Under the pieces are notes generated by a model. That model worked only from the letters and a program-made list of their open reading frames with translations, did not search any database and was not told where the DNA came from. Of a stretch of 39,657 nucleotides of DNA, positions 26,981-35,394 are shown in pieces (position 1 is the stretch's first letter; every line of letters starts with the position of its first letter). The stretch is from Gemmataceae bacterium (GTDB lineage Bacteria > Planctomycetota > Planctomycetia > Gemmatales > Gemmataceae): NCBI GenBank assembly GCA_019636445.1, contig JAHBXO010000046.1:1-39657 (forward strand), read 5' to 3'. The translations under genes were made by a program, and so were the position numbers.

Positions 26981-27460
26981 TCAGTGCGGCGGCACCTGTA
27001 TCTCGATGCCGTACCGGGGGGCGGCGACCAGTAGCCGCTCGACCTCGTCGGGCGTGGGTGGGGGGGCCGCCGTCGCCCCTTCGGCCAGCGGCACGCCGAC
27101 CTCGAAGAACATGTGCTCCAGCCCGGCCGGGGCCACCGTGATCAGCATCCGGGCCGGGCGGTCGCTCTCGTTCCTGAAGCTGTGCGGCGTGCCGGCCGGC
27201 ATGGAGGCGAACGTCCCGGCCGTCGCCACCACCCGCTCGCCGTCGACGGTGAACGTGATCTCGCCTTCGAGCACGTAGAACCCTTCTTCTTCCCGGCTGT
27301 GCACGTGCGGCGGGGGACCGCCGCCGGGCGGCACGACGGCCTCCCATTGGGCGTACGTGCCGTGCGTGTCCTCGCCGGTCGCCAAGAAGCGGTACACATC
27401 ACCGACGACGGCGACGGTGCGGCCCTCGCCGGGCGTCCGCAGAGTGGGTGGTCGGGACAT
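26981..27460 (-). CDS. Cupin domain protein
   Basis: 159 residues from ATG 27460, chosen because similarity to cupins begins there (GDVYRFLATGEDTHGTYAQW). A GAGGGGAG run lies 13-20 nt upstream. Cupin motif 1 (PPPHVHSREEEGFYVLEG) gives the His-x-His...Glu metal ligands, and motif 2 (MPAGTPHSFRN) the last His. Such single-domain cupins bind Fe, Mn or Zn and include quercetin-dioxygenase-like enzymes and small-molecule binders; the ligand is not predictable. The reading frame extends upstream into transposase-like sequence, which is not part of this gene. Confidence 0.88.
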   Translation of the reverse strand: MSRPPTLRTPGEGRTVAVVGDVYRFLATGEDTHGTYAQWEAVVPPGGGPPPHVHSREEEGFYVLEGEITFTVDGERVVATAGTFASMPAGTPHSFRNESDRPARMLITVAPAGLEHMFFEVGVPLAEGATAAPPPTPDEVERLLVAAPRYGIEIQVPPH

Positions 27461-27577
27461 GTGTGGGTCGCTCCCCTCAACTCGTGGGTCCGGAGAAGGA
27501 TTGGTCGACCGTTCCGAACATGTGGTGCTCGGTGGCGAAGTTGTGACCCGGTTCCGCAAGGCTTCCATTCGGTTCGA

Positions 27578-27667
27578 CCCATCAAGCCTTACACGGCAAA
27601 TGCGGTGTGTCGAACAGTCGGGGTTGGCACAAATGAACTTGCGAGCCGCGACCCCGCTTTGCAGCAC
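27578..27667 (-). pseudogene. Possible ISL3-family transposase zinc-finger fragment
   Basis: Upstream of the cupin on the same strand, the frame reads VAARKFICANPDCSTHRICRV. The R-x-F-x-C-x-NP-x-C pattern is typical of the N-terminal zinc ribbon of ISL3 transposases (RRFFCDNPACPRRTF). The rest of the transposase is absent. The 27461-27716 gap otherwise holds only the promoter regions of the divergent genes. Weak to moderate call. Confidence 0.35.
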
Positions 27668-27678
27668 GAGCGAATATC

Positions 27679-27720
27679 ATGAAACTCAAAGACAACTCCC
27701 GCCAGCAGCTTATCTCATGA
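27679..27720 (+). other. 13-codon leader ORF overlapping the DUF1592 start
   Basis: An ATG at 27679 opens MKLKDNSRQQLIS and its TGA overlaps the ATG at 27717 as ATGA. The DUF1592 gene has no good Shine-Dalgarno of its own, so the short frame could feed ribosomes to it by coupling. It may also be chance; too short to judge. Confidence 0.3.
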
Positions 27721-30176
27721 TTCGATACGCACTCCTCGTTTTTCTTGCGTTGTCGTCACCCATCGCCCGTTCGGCGGAGCCGGCGGCGTTTGCGGCGAAG
27801 ATTCAACCGCTCCTTGCAGTGTATTGTGTGAGCTGCCACGGTCCGGAAACCAAGAGGGCGAACCTGCGACTCGACAATCTCGCGGCAACGGTCCACGACG
27901 AGCGAACGGCCGCGATCTGGACGCAAGTTCACGATAAACTCGTGTCCGGCGCGATGCCACCGAAGAATCGGGAACAGCCCTCGGACACGGAGCGAAAAAC
28001 CGCGATCGAGGCTTTGCATCAAGAGCTTCACGCCGCGTCGCTTGCTCGACAGCTGAAGCAAGGGCGTGTTGCGATCCGTCGGCTCAATGCCACAGAGTAC
28101 GAGAACACAATTCGCGATCTGCTTGGTTCGAAGGTGGCGATCAAGGAGATGCTGCCCGAAGAGAATATCGTCGCGGGATTCGACAACATCGGTGCAGCTC
28201 TCGACCTCTCCGCGACGCACCAACTGCTGTTCCTTGAAGCTGCCGAAAAAGCGGTGCAGTCCGTGGTGCCGCCGCATCCGCCGATCCCATTCTCGGATCG
28301 CCGCACAGGGCGAACAATGACCGAGAAGGGATCGAACTTCCGGCAGACACTCACGCGAAGCTGCAAGCTCGAGGGCGATTCGCTCATCATCTACAGCAAG
28401 TTGCCACGATACGGCCTGTGTGCCACGGCGGGGGTGCCTGCTGCCGGTCGGTACAAGGTGACGATGTCCATCGCGGCCGTAGGGGCGGACAATCGCCCGG
28501 TGCCGGCAGCGTTCATGGTCGTCGGCACGGGCCGCGAAGATCCGGTCTTGCGCGAACTGCGAGACATCCCACCGGGGAAGCCAAGCACGATCGAGGTGGA
28601 AGTCGACCTGGAACGCCGTGAAGCGTTTGTCGTGAATCTGCTGATCAATTGGGATATCCGTGCATTCAAAAAACCGATCGAAGAGTACACCGGGCCCGGC
28701 TTGTTGGTGGAGTGGATGAAGATCGAAGGCCCGGTGGGCGAGTTTCCGCCGAAGCGATACGAGAGCCTGTTCCGGAATGTGCCGCTGAAGCCGCGATCGG
28801 TGGCGAAGGCGCTGGCCGAGGGGAAGAAGCCGCCGAAGATTCCAGAGACGCGCTCCGAATATTCGTGGGCCACTGATCCGCTCGTGCCGACTTCGGACAA
28901 GCCGAAGGAAGACGCTGAGCGTCTCATTCGCGATTTTCTGCCGCGTGCCTCCCGCCGACCTGTGCCGGAGGAAGTGATGGCGCAGCATGTCCGCGGCGTT
29001 CACGCGAAACTGGCGGAAGGTTACACGTTCTACGACGCGATGACCTTCGGCTACAAGTCGATCCTCGCTTCGCCGGACATCCTGCTGCTGACCGAACAGC
29101 CTGGACAACTCGATGGCTTCGCACTGGCCTCACGTTTGTCGTACTTCCTGTGGTCCACGATGCCGGACTCGGAACTGCTCGCGTTGGCATCCCGCGGCGA
29201 ACTCGCGAAACCTGCCGTGCTACGCGAACAAGTCGAGCGAATGTTGAAGGCTGTGCAGGCGCAGCGGTTCACCGATAACTTCGTCGGCCAGTGGTTGGAG
29301 ATGCGCAAGATCACCGCGACGATCCCGGACCCGCACCTGTACGGCGAGTTCGACGGCACGCTCCTCTGGGCCATGCCACGAGAAACGACTCTGTTTTTCG
29401 AAGAAATTCTGAAACACGACCGCAGTCTGTTGGAGTTTGTCGATTCCGATTGGACGATACTGAATGAGCGGCTCGCGAAACACTACGGCATCCCTGATGT
29501 GGTCGGCAACGATTTCCGCAAGGTCGCGATTCCACCCGGCAGCCATCGTGGCGGTGTGATGACTCACGCGAGCGTGCTGAAGGTGACCGCCGACGGAACG
29601 CGAACCTCGCCGGTGCTTCGCGGGAAGTGGGTTCTCGAAAAGATCGTGGGCAAGCCGCCGGCGCCGCCACCGCCGGACGTGCCGAGCATCGAGCCGGATA
29701 TCCGCGGCGCGACGACGATTCGTCAGCAACTCGACAAGCATCGAAACATCGCCGCGTGCGCGTCGTGTCACGTTCACATCGACCCGCCCGGCTTCGCCTT
29801 GGAGAACTTCGACCCCATTGGCGGTTGGCGTGACTTCTACCGAGCCAGCACGCGCACGTCGAAAGGGATCGTGAGCATCCCCGGTTACACGGGCCGTGCG
29901 TTCTATCGTGGTCCGGATGTGGAAACCGGCGGAGAGATGCATGATGGTCGAAAGTTCACAAGTATCGATGAGTACAAGAAGCTGTTGCTCGCGGACAAGG
30001 ACCAACTTGCTCGCAATCTCACGGAAAAGCTGCTCGTCTTCGCGACCGGTGCGGACCTGCAGTTCGCCGACCGCGAGGAGATCGAGCGAATCGTTGCGAC
30101 TGTTCGCGCGAAGAATTACGGCTTCCGCGCGCTCGTTCACGAGGTGACGCAGAGCCGCGTGTTTCGGAACAAGTAA
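27717..30176 (+). CDS. Planctomycete cytochrome c protein with DUF1592-type (PSD) domains
   Basis: 819 residues from ATG 27717, where a signal peptide begins (MIRYALLVFLALSSPIARSAE). A c-type haem motif CVSCH (37-41) is followed by 'AIRRLNATEYENTIRDLLGS' (DUF1587/PSD1-like), then the DUF1595/1592/1588/1585 order typical of the family. A second CxxCH, CASCHVHIDPPGFALENFDP (from Cys681), belongs to the DUF1588 part. The protein is exported and probably acts in the periplasm; its reaction is unknown, but it is nearly always encoded next to a DUF1552 gene, as here (14 bp downstream). Confidence 0.92.
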   Translation: MIRYALLVFLALSSPIARSAEPAAFAAKIQPLLAVYCVSCHGPETKRANLRLDNLAATVHDERTAAIWTQVHDKLVSGAMPPKNREQPSDTERKTAIEALHQELHAASLARQLKQGRVAIRRLNATEYENTIRDLLGSKVAIKEMLPEENIVAGFDNIGAALDLSATHQLLFLEAAEKAVQSVVPPHPPIPFSDRRTGRTMTEKGSNFRQTLTRSCKLEGDSLIIYSKLPRYGLCATAGVPAAGRYKVTMSIAAVGADNRPVPAAFMVVGTGREDPVLRELRDIPPGKPSTIEVEVDLERREAFVVNLLINWDIRAFKKPIEEYTGPGLLVEWMKIEGPVGEFPPKRYESLFRNVPLKPRSVAKALAEGKKPPKIPETRSEYSWATDPLVPTSDKPKEDAERLIRDFLPRASRRPVPEEVMAQHVRGVHAKLAEGYTFYDAMTFGYKSILASPDILLLTEQPGQLDGFALASRLSYFLWSTMPDSELLALASRGELAKPAVLREQVERMLKAVQAQRFTDNFVGQWLEMRKITATIPDPHLYGEFDGTLLWAMPRETTLFFEEILKHDRSLLEFVDSDWTILNERLAKHYGIPDVVGNDFRKVAIPPGSHRGGVMTHASVLKVTADGTRTSPVLRGKWVLEKIVGKPPAPPPPDVPSIEPDIRGATTIRQQLDKHRNIAACASCHVHIDPPGFALENFDPIGGWRDFYRASTRTSKGIVSIPGYTGRAFYRGPDVETGGEMHDGRKFTSIDEYKKLLLADKDQLARNLTEKLLVFATGADLQFADREEIERIVATVRAKNYGFRALVHEVTQSRVFRNK

Positions 30177-30190
30177 CCCTGGAGTTCATC

Positions 30191-31450
30191 ATGCCTCACA
30201 AGCCTCTTGATCGTCGCACGCTGTTGCGAGCCGCTGGCGTGGCCATCGGGCTGCCCATCCTCGATGCCATGCTTCCGGCCTGTGCGGCTGCGGACACCAA
30301 GAAGGCACTCGCTCCGAAGCGGATGTTGCTCGTCGGGCGGCCACTTGGTCTCTACACGCCGTACCTCTTCCCGGAGAAGGCGGGGAAAGACTACGAACCC
30401 AGCCGTTACCTGAAACTGCTGCAACCGCACCGCGAACAATTCACCGTCTTTTCCGGCATGTCGCACCGCTACCCGGCTGGCCACTTTGCCGAGGTCGGCC
30501 TCTTCACCGGCGTTCACCCGGATCACATCCGCCCGAACGAAATCCGCAATGGCATCTCGCTCGATCAAGAAGCGGCCTCGCACATCGGCAGCCAAACGCG
30601 CTTCGCGTCGCTCGTCCTCGGCGGTGGCGATGCCGCCTGGAATCGACGCGGCGTGCGAGTGCCTTCGCAATCGCGCGCGACGCAACTGTTCAAGCAACTG
30701 TTCGTTCGCGGAACGCCGGAAGAGGAAGCCCGCGAGATGCGGCGAATTCGCGACGGCCAGAGCATCCTCGACGGCATCCGCGAGCAGGTGAAAACGCTCA
30801 ACACCAAGCTGGCAGATGGCGACCGCACGCGGCTCGATCTGTATCTCGCGTCGATCCGCGAGGCGGAACAGCGCCTTCAACAAGATGAAAAATGGAGCCA
30901 GACGCCAAAGCCGGAAGAGAAGTTGGCGACGCCCGTGCAGGACTTCGGCGGCCCGCAGTTGCTACAACGTAGCCGCCAGTGGTTCGATCTCGTGCAACTC
31001 GCATTAAAGACCGATTCCACGCGTGTCATCTCGCTGTGGCTCGGTTCGCAGGAACGCCCGGAGATCGATGGCGTGACTCTGCCTCACCACGATGCCTCGC
31101 ACCACGGCCAAGAGGCGACGAAACTCGAACAACTCGCGATGATCGAAGAGGCCGAACTGAAAGTCTTCGGCGAGTTCCTCACCAAGATGAAAGCCGCTGC
31201 CGAGACAGAGTCCACGCTGCTCGACCGCACGGCGATCTTCTACGCGAGCAACCTCGGCAATTCGTCCTCGCACGACAACACGAACCTGCCGATCCTGCTC
31301 GCGGGTGGCGGCTTCAAACATGCTGGCCACGTCGCCTTCGACCGCAAGAACAACACTCTGCTATCAAACCTCTTCGTTCGCATGCTGCATCAACTCGGCA
31401 TCGAAGCGAAGTCGTTCGGTGCCAGCACGGGCGTGCTGAACGAAGTGTGA
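30191..31450 (+). CDS. DUF1552 domain protein (Tat-exported), partner of DUF1592 cytochrome
   Basis: 419 residues. The N-terminus is a twin-arginine-type signal (LDRRTLLRAAGVAIGLPIL). The DUF1552 body includes PLGLYTPYLFP, 'FSGMSH' near residue 93, 'ISLDQEAASHIG', and 'LDRTAIFYASNLGNSSSHDN' near the C-terminus. DUF1552 is related to DUF1501 and the sulfatase/phosphatase superfamily. It lies 14 bp after the DUF1592 gene, a standard planctomycete pair. A hairpin about 195 bp after its stop may end the transcript. Confidence 0.92.
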   Translation: MPHKPLDRRTLLRAAGVAIGLPILDAMLPACAAADTKKALAPKRMLLVGRPLGLYTPYLFPEKAGKDYEPSRYLKLLQPHREQFTVFSGMSHRYPAGHFAEVGLFTGVHPDHIRPNEIRNGISLDQEAASHIGSQTRFASLVLGGGDAAWNRRGVRVPSQSRATQLFKQLFVRGTPEEEAREMRRIRDGQSILDGIREQVKTLNTKLADGDRTRLDLYLASIREAEQRLQQDEKWSQTPKPEEKLATPVQDFGGPQLLQRSRQWFDLVQLALKTDSTRVISLWLGSQERPEIDGVTLPHHDASHHGQEATKLEQLAMIEEAELKVFGEFLTKMKAAAETESTLLDRTAIFYASNLGNSSSHDNTNLPILLAGGGFKHAGHVAFDRKNNTLLSNLFVRMLHQLGIEAKSFGASTGVLNEV

Positions 31451-31622
31451 GCGGTGGCCAAAAGTTGACAACGAATCGAACAAAGGCTGCTGCCACTTCC
31501 TGTGTATGGTGCCAACTGGTTGAGAGCCCATCCACGCATAGGTACTTCTGAACACAGTCAAGACAGATACAGGAAATTTCTGCGTCGCCGGGCCACGGAA
31601 CGATCCTTCGTGCTTTCGATTG

Positions 31623-32816
31623 CTAATAGATAAAAGAAGTCCCAGTTCCCGGCTCGCCAGACAGCCAGCCGGGAACTTTATTGTCAGGCTTTCGAAGAGT
31701 TACGGAGTGGATGTGGCTTTCGCATGTTGGCGGCGGATCAAAAGTGCAGCGCCACGGCGGGCGATAGTGTAGCGCGGTTGGGATGAGGTTTATCGGGCGG
31801 CGGTGCCGTGCGACCACCTGGTCCTCGTGGACGATCTTCACCTCGTCGACCGTCGCGATCACGGTCAAGTCGCGATAGGCGTACTTCGCCGGCACCGAGT
31901 ACTCGTTAGTGTCGAACGTCGCCAGCGACAGGGAATCCGCCGTCGTCGGTTCCACCCGCCGGGCCTCGAACGGCCGGGCCGGCAGGAGCAGGAACGCGGC
32001 CCGATCCTCCGCCAGACCCGTCGCGATCGTCCCCGGCTTGCCCCGCACATGACGTTCCTGATCCCGCCGGCACTGCTCCTCCAGCGTCGCGTTCAACTCC
32101 GCCAGAGACGACACCGCCGGGACCGGAACCAGAAAGTTCGACCGCGCATAGTCCACCAACCGTTCGACGTGGCCCTTCTCGTTCGGACGACGCACCAGAC
32201 AGAAATGCGACTCGAACAGATGATAACTCGTCAGCCGGGAAAACTCCTTCGTGACCACCCGCTCCCGGCTGCCGACGATCTTCGCCACCGCCACCTTCGT
32301 GTTGTCGTAGGCGATCCGCCGCGGCACCCCGCCGAAGAACCGGAACGCCCGGACGTGACCCTCCAGGAACGTCTCCGTGCACTCCCGCGGAAACACCTGC
32401 ACATAAACCGCACCCGAATGCGGCAGCGACAGCACGAACACCGCCACCTTCGTCTCGACGCCCGCCAAGATTACCGTCGCGAACTCGTAATCGACCTGCG
32501 CCTCGCCCGGAGGATGGTCCAGCGGCAGGAACACTTCCTTCCGGCCCAACTGGATCGAACGCACCGTGTCCTTCACCACCGTGTAGCCGCCGGTGAAACC
32601 CTGCTCGTCCCGAAGACGTTGCCAGATCCGATTCGCCGTGTGACGCCGCTTCCGAGGCGACTGGGCATCCGCGTCCAGAGTCTGACGGATCGCGGTGTGC
32701 ACGCGGCACATGTTTTCCCGGGGTTTTCGACATCCGCGGCGTGCCCGTCGTGCTCGGTTTGCAAGTCGAGTACGCTTCTCTGTTCCGAATCTGTACCAAC
32801 GGCTAAACAGACGCAT
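31623..32816 (-). pseudogene. IS21-family transposase istA, truncated at both ends
   Basis: The 397-codon frame contains the IS21 core: RKRRHTANRIWQRLRDEQGF, then the DDE triad Asp109 (AQVDYE), Asp171 (IAYDNTK) and Glu218 (NEKGHVE). The normal N-terminal HTH segment (M-x-TV-x-Q-x-x-x-IR...) is missing; the first ~35 residues are unrelated Arg-rich sequence. After about residue 340 similarity ends again and the frame closes with a non-IstA tail. No istB follows and no terminal inverted repeats were found. The catalytic core is intact, but the element cannot be complete. Confidence 0.85.
31645..31676 (+). terminator. Perfect 10-bp stem hairpin, possible terminator
   Basis: GTTCCCGGCT at 31645-31654 pairs perfectly with AGCCGGGAAC at 31667-31676 across a 12-nt loop, followed by TTTATTG. 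On the other strand the stem is followed by a T-rich run too, so it could terminate transcription both ways: the + DUF1592/DUF1552 pair and the - istA remnant. It overlaps the last codons of the remnant. The 31451-31622 gap before it holds nothing else I recognise. Confidence 0.45.
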
Positions 32817-32902
32817 CGGGGGTCGGTGACCTCGTGCTACGCTACGGGACGACGTACACCGCGGGAGGTGTGACCGAAGCGCGCATCAGGAGTGGCAACC
32901 GC

Positions 32903-34618
32903 TTAGGCCGGCACATCACGTCGCGAACTCGCCTCCCATTCGAAGGCACAGCCGCAACGTCCGAGTGCTCGGTCGAGGTCCGCCGCCGACGGGTAGCGGT
33001 CGTCGGGGTTCTTCGCCAGACACCGGGCGATGATCGCGGTGAGGTCTGCCGGCACGTCGGCGCGGAGATCGGTCATCAACGGCGGCGGCTCGGAGCGGTG
33101 CGCGGCCAGCAGTCGGCCGACGTTCTTCCCCTCGAACGGTGGCCGGCCGGCGAGGGCGAAGAACCCCACCGCCCCGAGCGCGTAGACGTCCCCCCGTGCG
33201 TCCATGGCTGACTCCCCGGCCGCCTGCTCCGGGGACATGTACGCCGGCGTCCCCAGGACCGTCCCGGTCCGGGTGAGTCGGCCATCGGCATCCGACGACA
33301 AGTCCTGCACTAGACCGAAGTCGAGCAGCTTGGCCACATCCTTTTGCCCCCCGAGCGAGGCAACGATCACATTTCCCGGTTTCAGGTCCCGGTGGACCAG
33401 TCCCGCGGCGTGGGCTTCCGCCAGTGCTCCGCACACCTGCCGGAGCAGGTGGACGACACGGCCGGCGGGCAGCGGACCTGACGTCTTGACTAATTCCTCC
33501 AGTGTGGGGCCGTCGAGGTACTCCATCACGAAGTAGAAGGAGCCGTCGTCGGCCTGGCCGTAGTCGTAAACGCGGACGGTGTTGGTGTGGCTCAACGCGG
33601 TGACGGCCTGCACCTCGCGGGCGAACCGGGCCGCATTCGACGCATTCGCGGCCAACTCGGGGCGGATGAACTTCACCGCACAGGGTCGCTTCAGAAGGCC
33701 ATGCTCCGCCAGCCAGACCTCGCCCATGCCGCCTTCGCCGAGCTTGCGTTTCAGTGTGTATTGGCCCATCCGCTCGGCCCGGCGTTCGGCATCGAAGGCT
33801 CGTCGCTGGAGTGCCGAAGCACGTGCGGCGGCAAAGACCGCGATGGCGGCCGGAATCATCAGCGTTAAAAATGCTTGAACCATCAATCCGAAGACGCCTG
33901 CACTTCGTATGAACGGATTGACTACGGCCGCTGCGGGGATCGTTGCGACGGCGACGGCGAACAATCCGGCCACGACCATGAGGCTCCGGCCCCGGGTGTT
34001 GGGGATGAGCACTCCGTACGCCAGGATCATCATCGAGAACGCTTGCAATGTTGCCAATCCAAAGAGTCCAAGAGCAGTGAAGGGAGCGGGCAGAACGCTT
34101 GCGTCGAGGAATGCCATCGACGCAAACCTGTCGTAGCCGTACATCGCGGCGAGAATGGCGAAGCAGTTCAGTTCCCACATTCGAAGTGACCGCAGTGACA
34201 TGTCCTGTGCTCGCCACAAGACGACAACGCCAATGAGACTCTCAACGAACGGGGCGGCGAACCACCACCACACGCCTTTATCGGGCCGGTGGGAAATGCC
34301 TTCGCTGTCGGGCGGGTCGCTGAAGCTCAGCGCCGACGCCATCACGACATATCCAAACACAAGCAGGTGCACGAGAATCAGGCGGGACCGCAAGAGCCGG
34401 CGAAGCTCCTCCTGATAAACACGGGCTGACGACGCAGGGGCACCCGGCAATGACGCCGGCGTGAACGCCGCCGTGATCGTCTGGTCGTTTAGAGGTGTGC
34501 CGAGGAAGTTGACGCTTCGGTGATGTGCCCTCAGCAGCGCCTCGACCCGCTCGCGAAGGGCCGGTGAACGTGGCCGCGGCGATGGCGCTGTTGCCCTCGG
34601 TAACTGTGCGATCGCCAA
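32903..34618 (-). CDS. Membrane Ser/Thr protein kinase with N-terminal multi-TM domain
   Basis: 571 residues from the only candidate upstream start, a TTG at 34618; the first in-frame Met is at 93, so the true start is uncertain. Residues ~18-75 are helical (RERVEALLRAHHRS), 78-268 hold about six transmembrane helices, and 286-550 form the kinase domain with GEGGMG (294-299), Lys316 (CAVKF), HRDLKPGN (409-416) and DFG (433-435). All key residues are present. Membrane part first and kinase last is the reverse of the kinase at 2335. The first ~20 codons lie inside Calx-beta-like debris, so the gene's native 5' end was probably lost. The protein ends with a CGCAFEW tail. Confidence 0.85.
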   Translation of the reverse strand: MAIAQLPRATAPSPRPRSPALRERVEALLRAHHRSVNFLGTPLNDQTITAAFTPASLPGAPASSARVYQEELRRLLRSRLILVHLLVFGYVVMASALSFSDPPDSEGISHRPDKGVWWWFAAPFVESLIGVVVLWRAQDMSLRSLRMWELNCFAILAAMYGYDRFASMAFLDASVLPAPFTALGLFGLATLQAFSMMILAYGVLIPNTRGRSLMVVAGLFAVAVATIPAAAVVNPFIRSAGVFGLMVQAFLTLMIPAAIAVFAAARASALQRRAFDAERRAERMGQYTLKRKLGEGGMGEVWLAEHGLLKRPCAVKFIRPELAANASNAARFAREVQAVTALSHTNTVRVYDYGQADDGSFYFVMEYLDGPTLEELVKTSGPLPAGRVVHLLRQVCGALAEAHAAGLVHRDLKPGNVIVASLGGQKDVAKLLDFGLVQDLSSDADGRLTRTGTVLGTPAYMSPEQAAGESAMDARGDVYALGAVGFFALAGRPPFEGKNVGRLLAAHRSEPPPLMTDLRADVPADLTAIIARCLAKNPDDRYPSAADLDRALGRCGCAFEWEASSRRDVPA

Positions 34619-34768
34619 TCGAGAGCGAAGGAAGAGGTGGAGGGGGCAGCGACGAGGGCCAGTTGCCGTCGTTGATCAGAACCACGAAGGCCTCCGCGCT
34701 GTCCCATGCTCGCCGCGGTCCGGTGCGAGGGCAGAGCGGAGGTTAGTTAGCCAGGCACGAAAAGACAT
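34563..34768 (-). pseudogene. Remnant of a Calx-beta repeat surface protein gene
   Basis: An ATG at 34768 with a good AGGAGACGACA ribosome-binding site opens MSFRAWLTNLRSALAPDRG and stops after 30 codons (34676). In a neighbouring frame (from 34685) the DNA reads VLINDGNW, then LSIGDRTVTEGNSAIAAATFT, the hallmark strand of Calx-beta repeats in large planctomycete secreted proteins. I infer the N-terminal leader of such a gene joined by an internal deletion to one repeat, and then to the kinase gene near 34560. Confidence 0.5.
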
Positions 34769-34923
34769 TGTCGTCTCCTGTGGTGGTCTGCGGTAGGATG
34801 ACGACGGCACTTTCGGCACGCAGACCATGCGCCGGAGCGGTGCCGGGCCGGTGGGGGCTTGCTTGGCGGTAAGGACCCCACCGTCCGCTTCTCGATCCGC
34901 GACGGATCGCGCGTCGGTCCGTT

Positions 34924-35097
34924 CTACTTCTTCTCCTTCAGCCCCAGCAACTTCGCGGCCTCGGCGCGAAAACTGAGCAACTCGGTGTTTTTCGGCTGGT
35001 TCTTGATCGGCACGAACGGATCGAGTCGCGGCCGCGCCCGAGGTGTCTTCCGACGGAACGGCGTCGGCTCGGATTGCGCGAGGATCTTCTGCAGGGT
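34924..35097 (-). pseudogene. C-terminal remnant of an unidentified gene
   Basis: A 57-codon frame without a start, ending at TAG 34924-34926 and bounded upstream by an in-frame TAG (35098-35100). It reads LQKILAQSEPTPFRRKTPRA, then RLDPFVPIKNQPKNTELL and FRAEAAKLLGLKEKK. The Lys/Arg/Pro-rich composition and codon use look like the real tail of a protein, but I do not recognise the family. The rest of 34769-35251 holds nothing identifiable. Confidence 0.35.
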
Positions 35098-35251
35098 CTA
35101 CCTCCACCACCGCAGTGGAGTTCCGACTCGTCCCAAACTTGGCTCCTGAATGGGACGAACTTTTGATGTCGGCCGCAAGTGAAAACGTTGCGGTGTCCGT
35201 CTGAAGTGTTCATACCCGTAAAAAAGCGTTGGCCATTTTCGGCCGGCACGC

Positions 35252-35350
35252 CTGAGCACGGTCTACGCGGCCATCGCTTCGATCTCGCGGGTCGACGGCT
35301 TTCCACTCGTCCCGGTGTGCGAGGCGTTGGGCGTCTCCCCGACAAAGTAG
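35252..35350 (+). pseudogene. Possible IS3-family orfB N-terminal scrap
   Basis: The frame reads LSTVYAAIASISRVDGFPLV, then PVCEALGVSP, and stops at TAG 35348. The 'P-x-CEALGVS' segment resembles the start of IS3-type orfB transposases (P-x-LCRVLGVSRS-x-YY). Nothing else of the element remains. Weak. Confidence 0.25.
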
Positions 35351-35394
35351 GCTGTGATTCCACATTCCTCAATTGCTGTTACTGGAGTTACACA

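Noticed and set aside
27357..27716. 120-codon N-terminal extension of the DUF1592 protein
   Set aside because: It would run antisense through the cupin start and hide the signal peptide that begins at 27717.
34859..35149. Plus-strand 96-codon ORF rich in Phe/Ser
   Set aside because: It is the antisense of the start-less coding tail at 34924-35097 and has no family motif.
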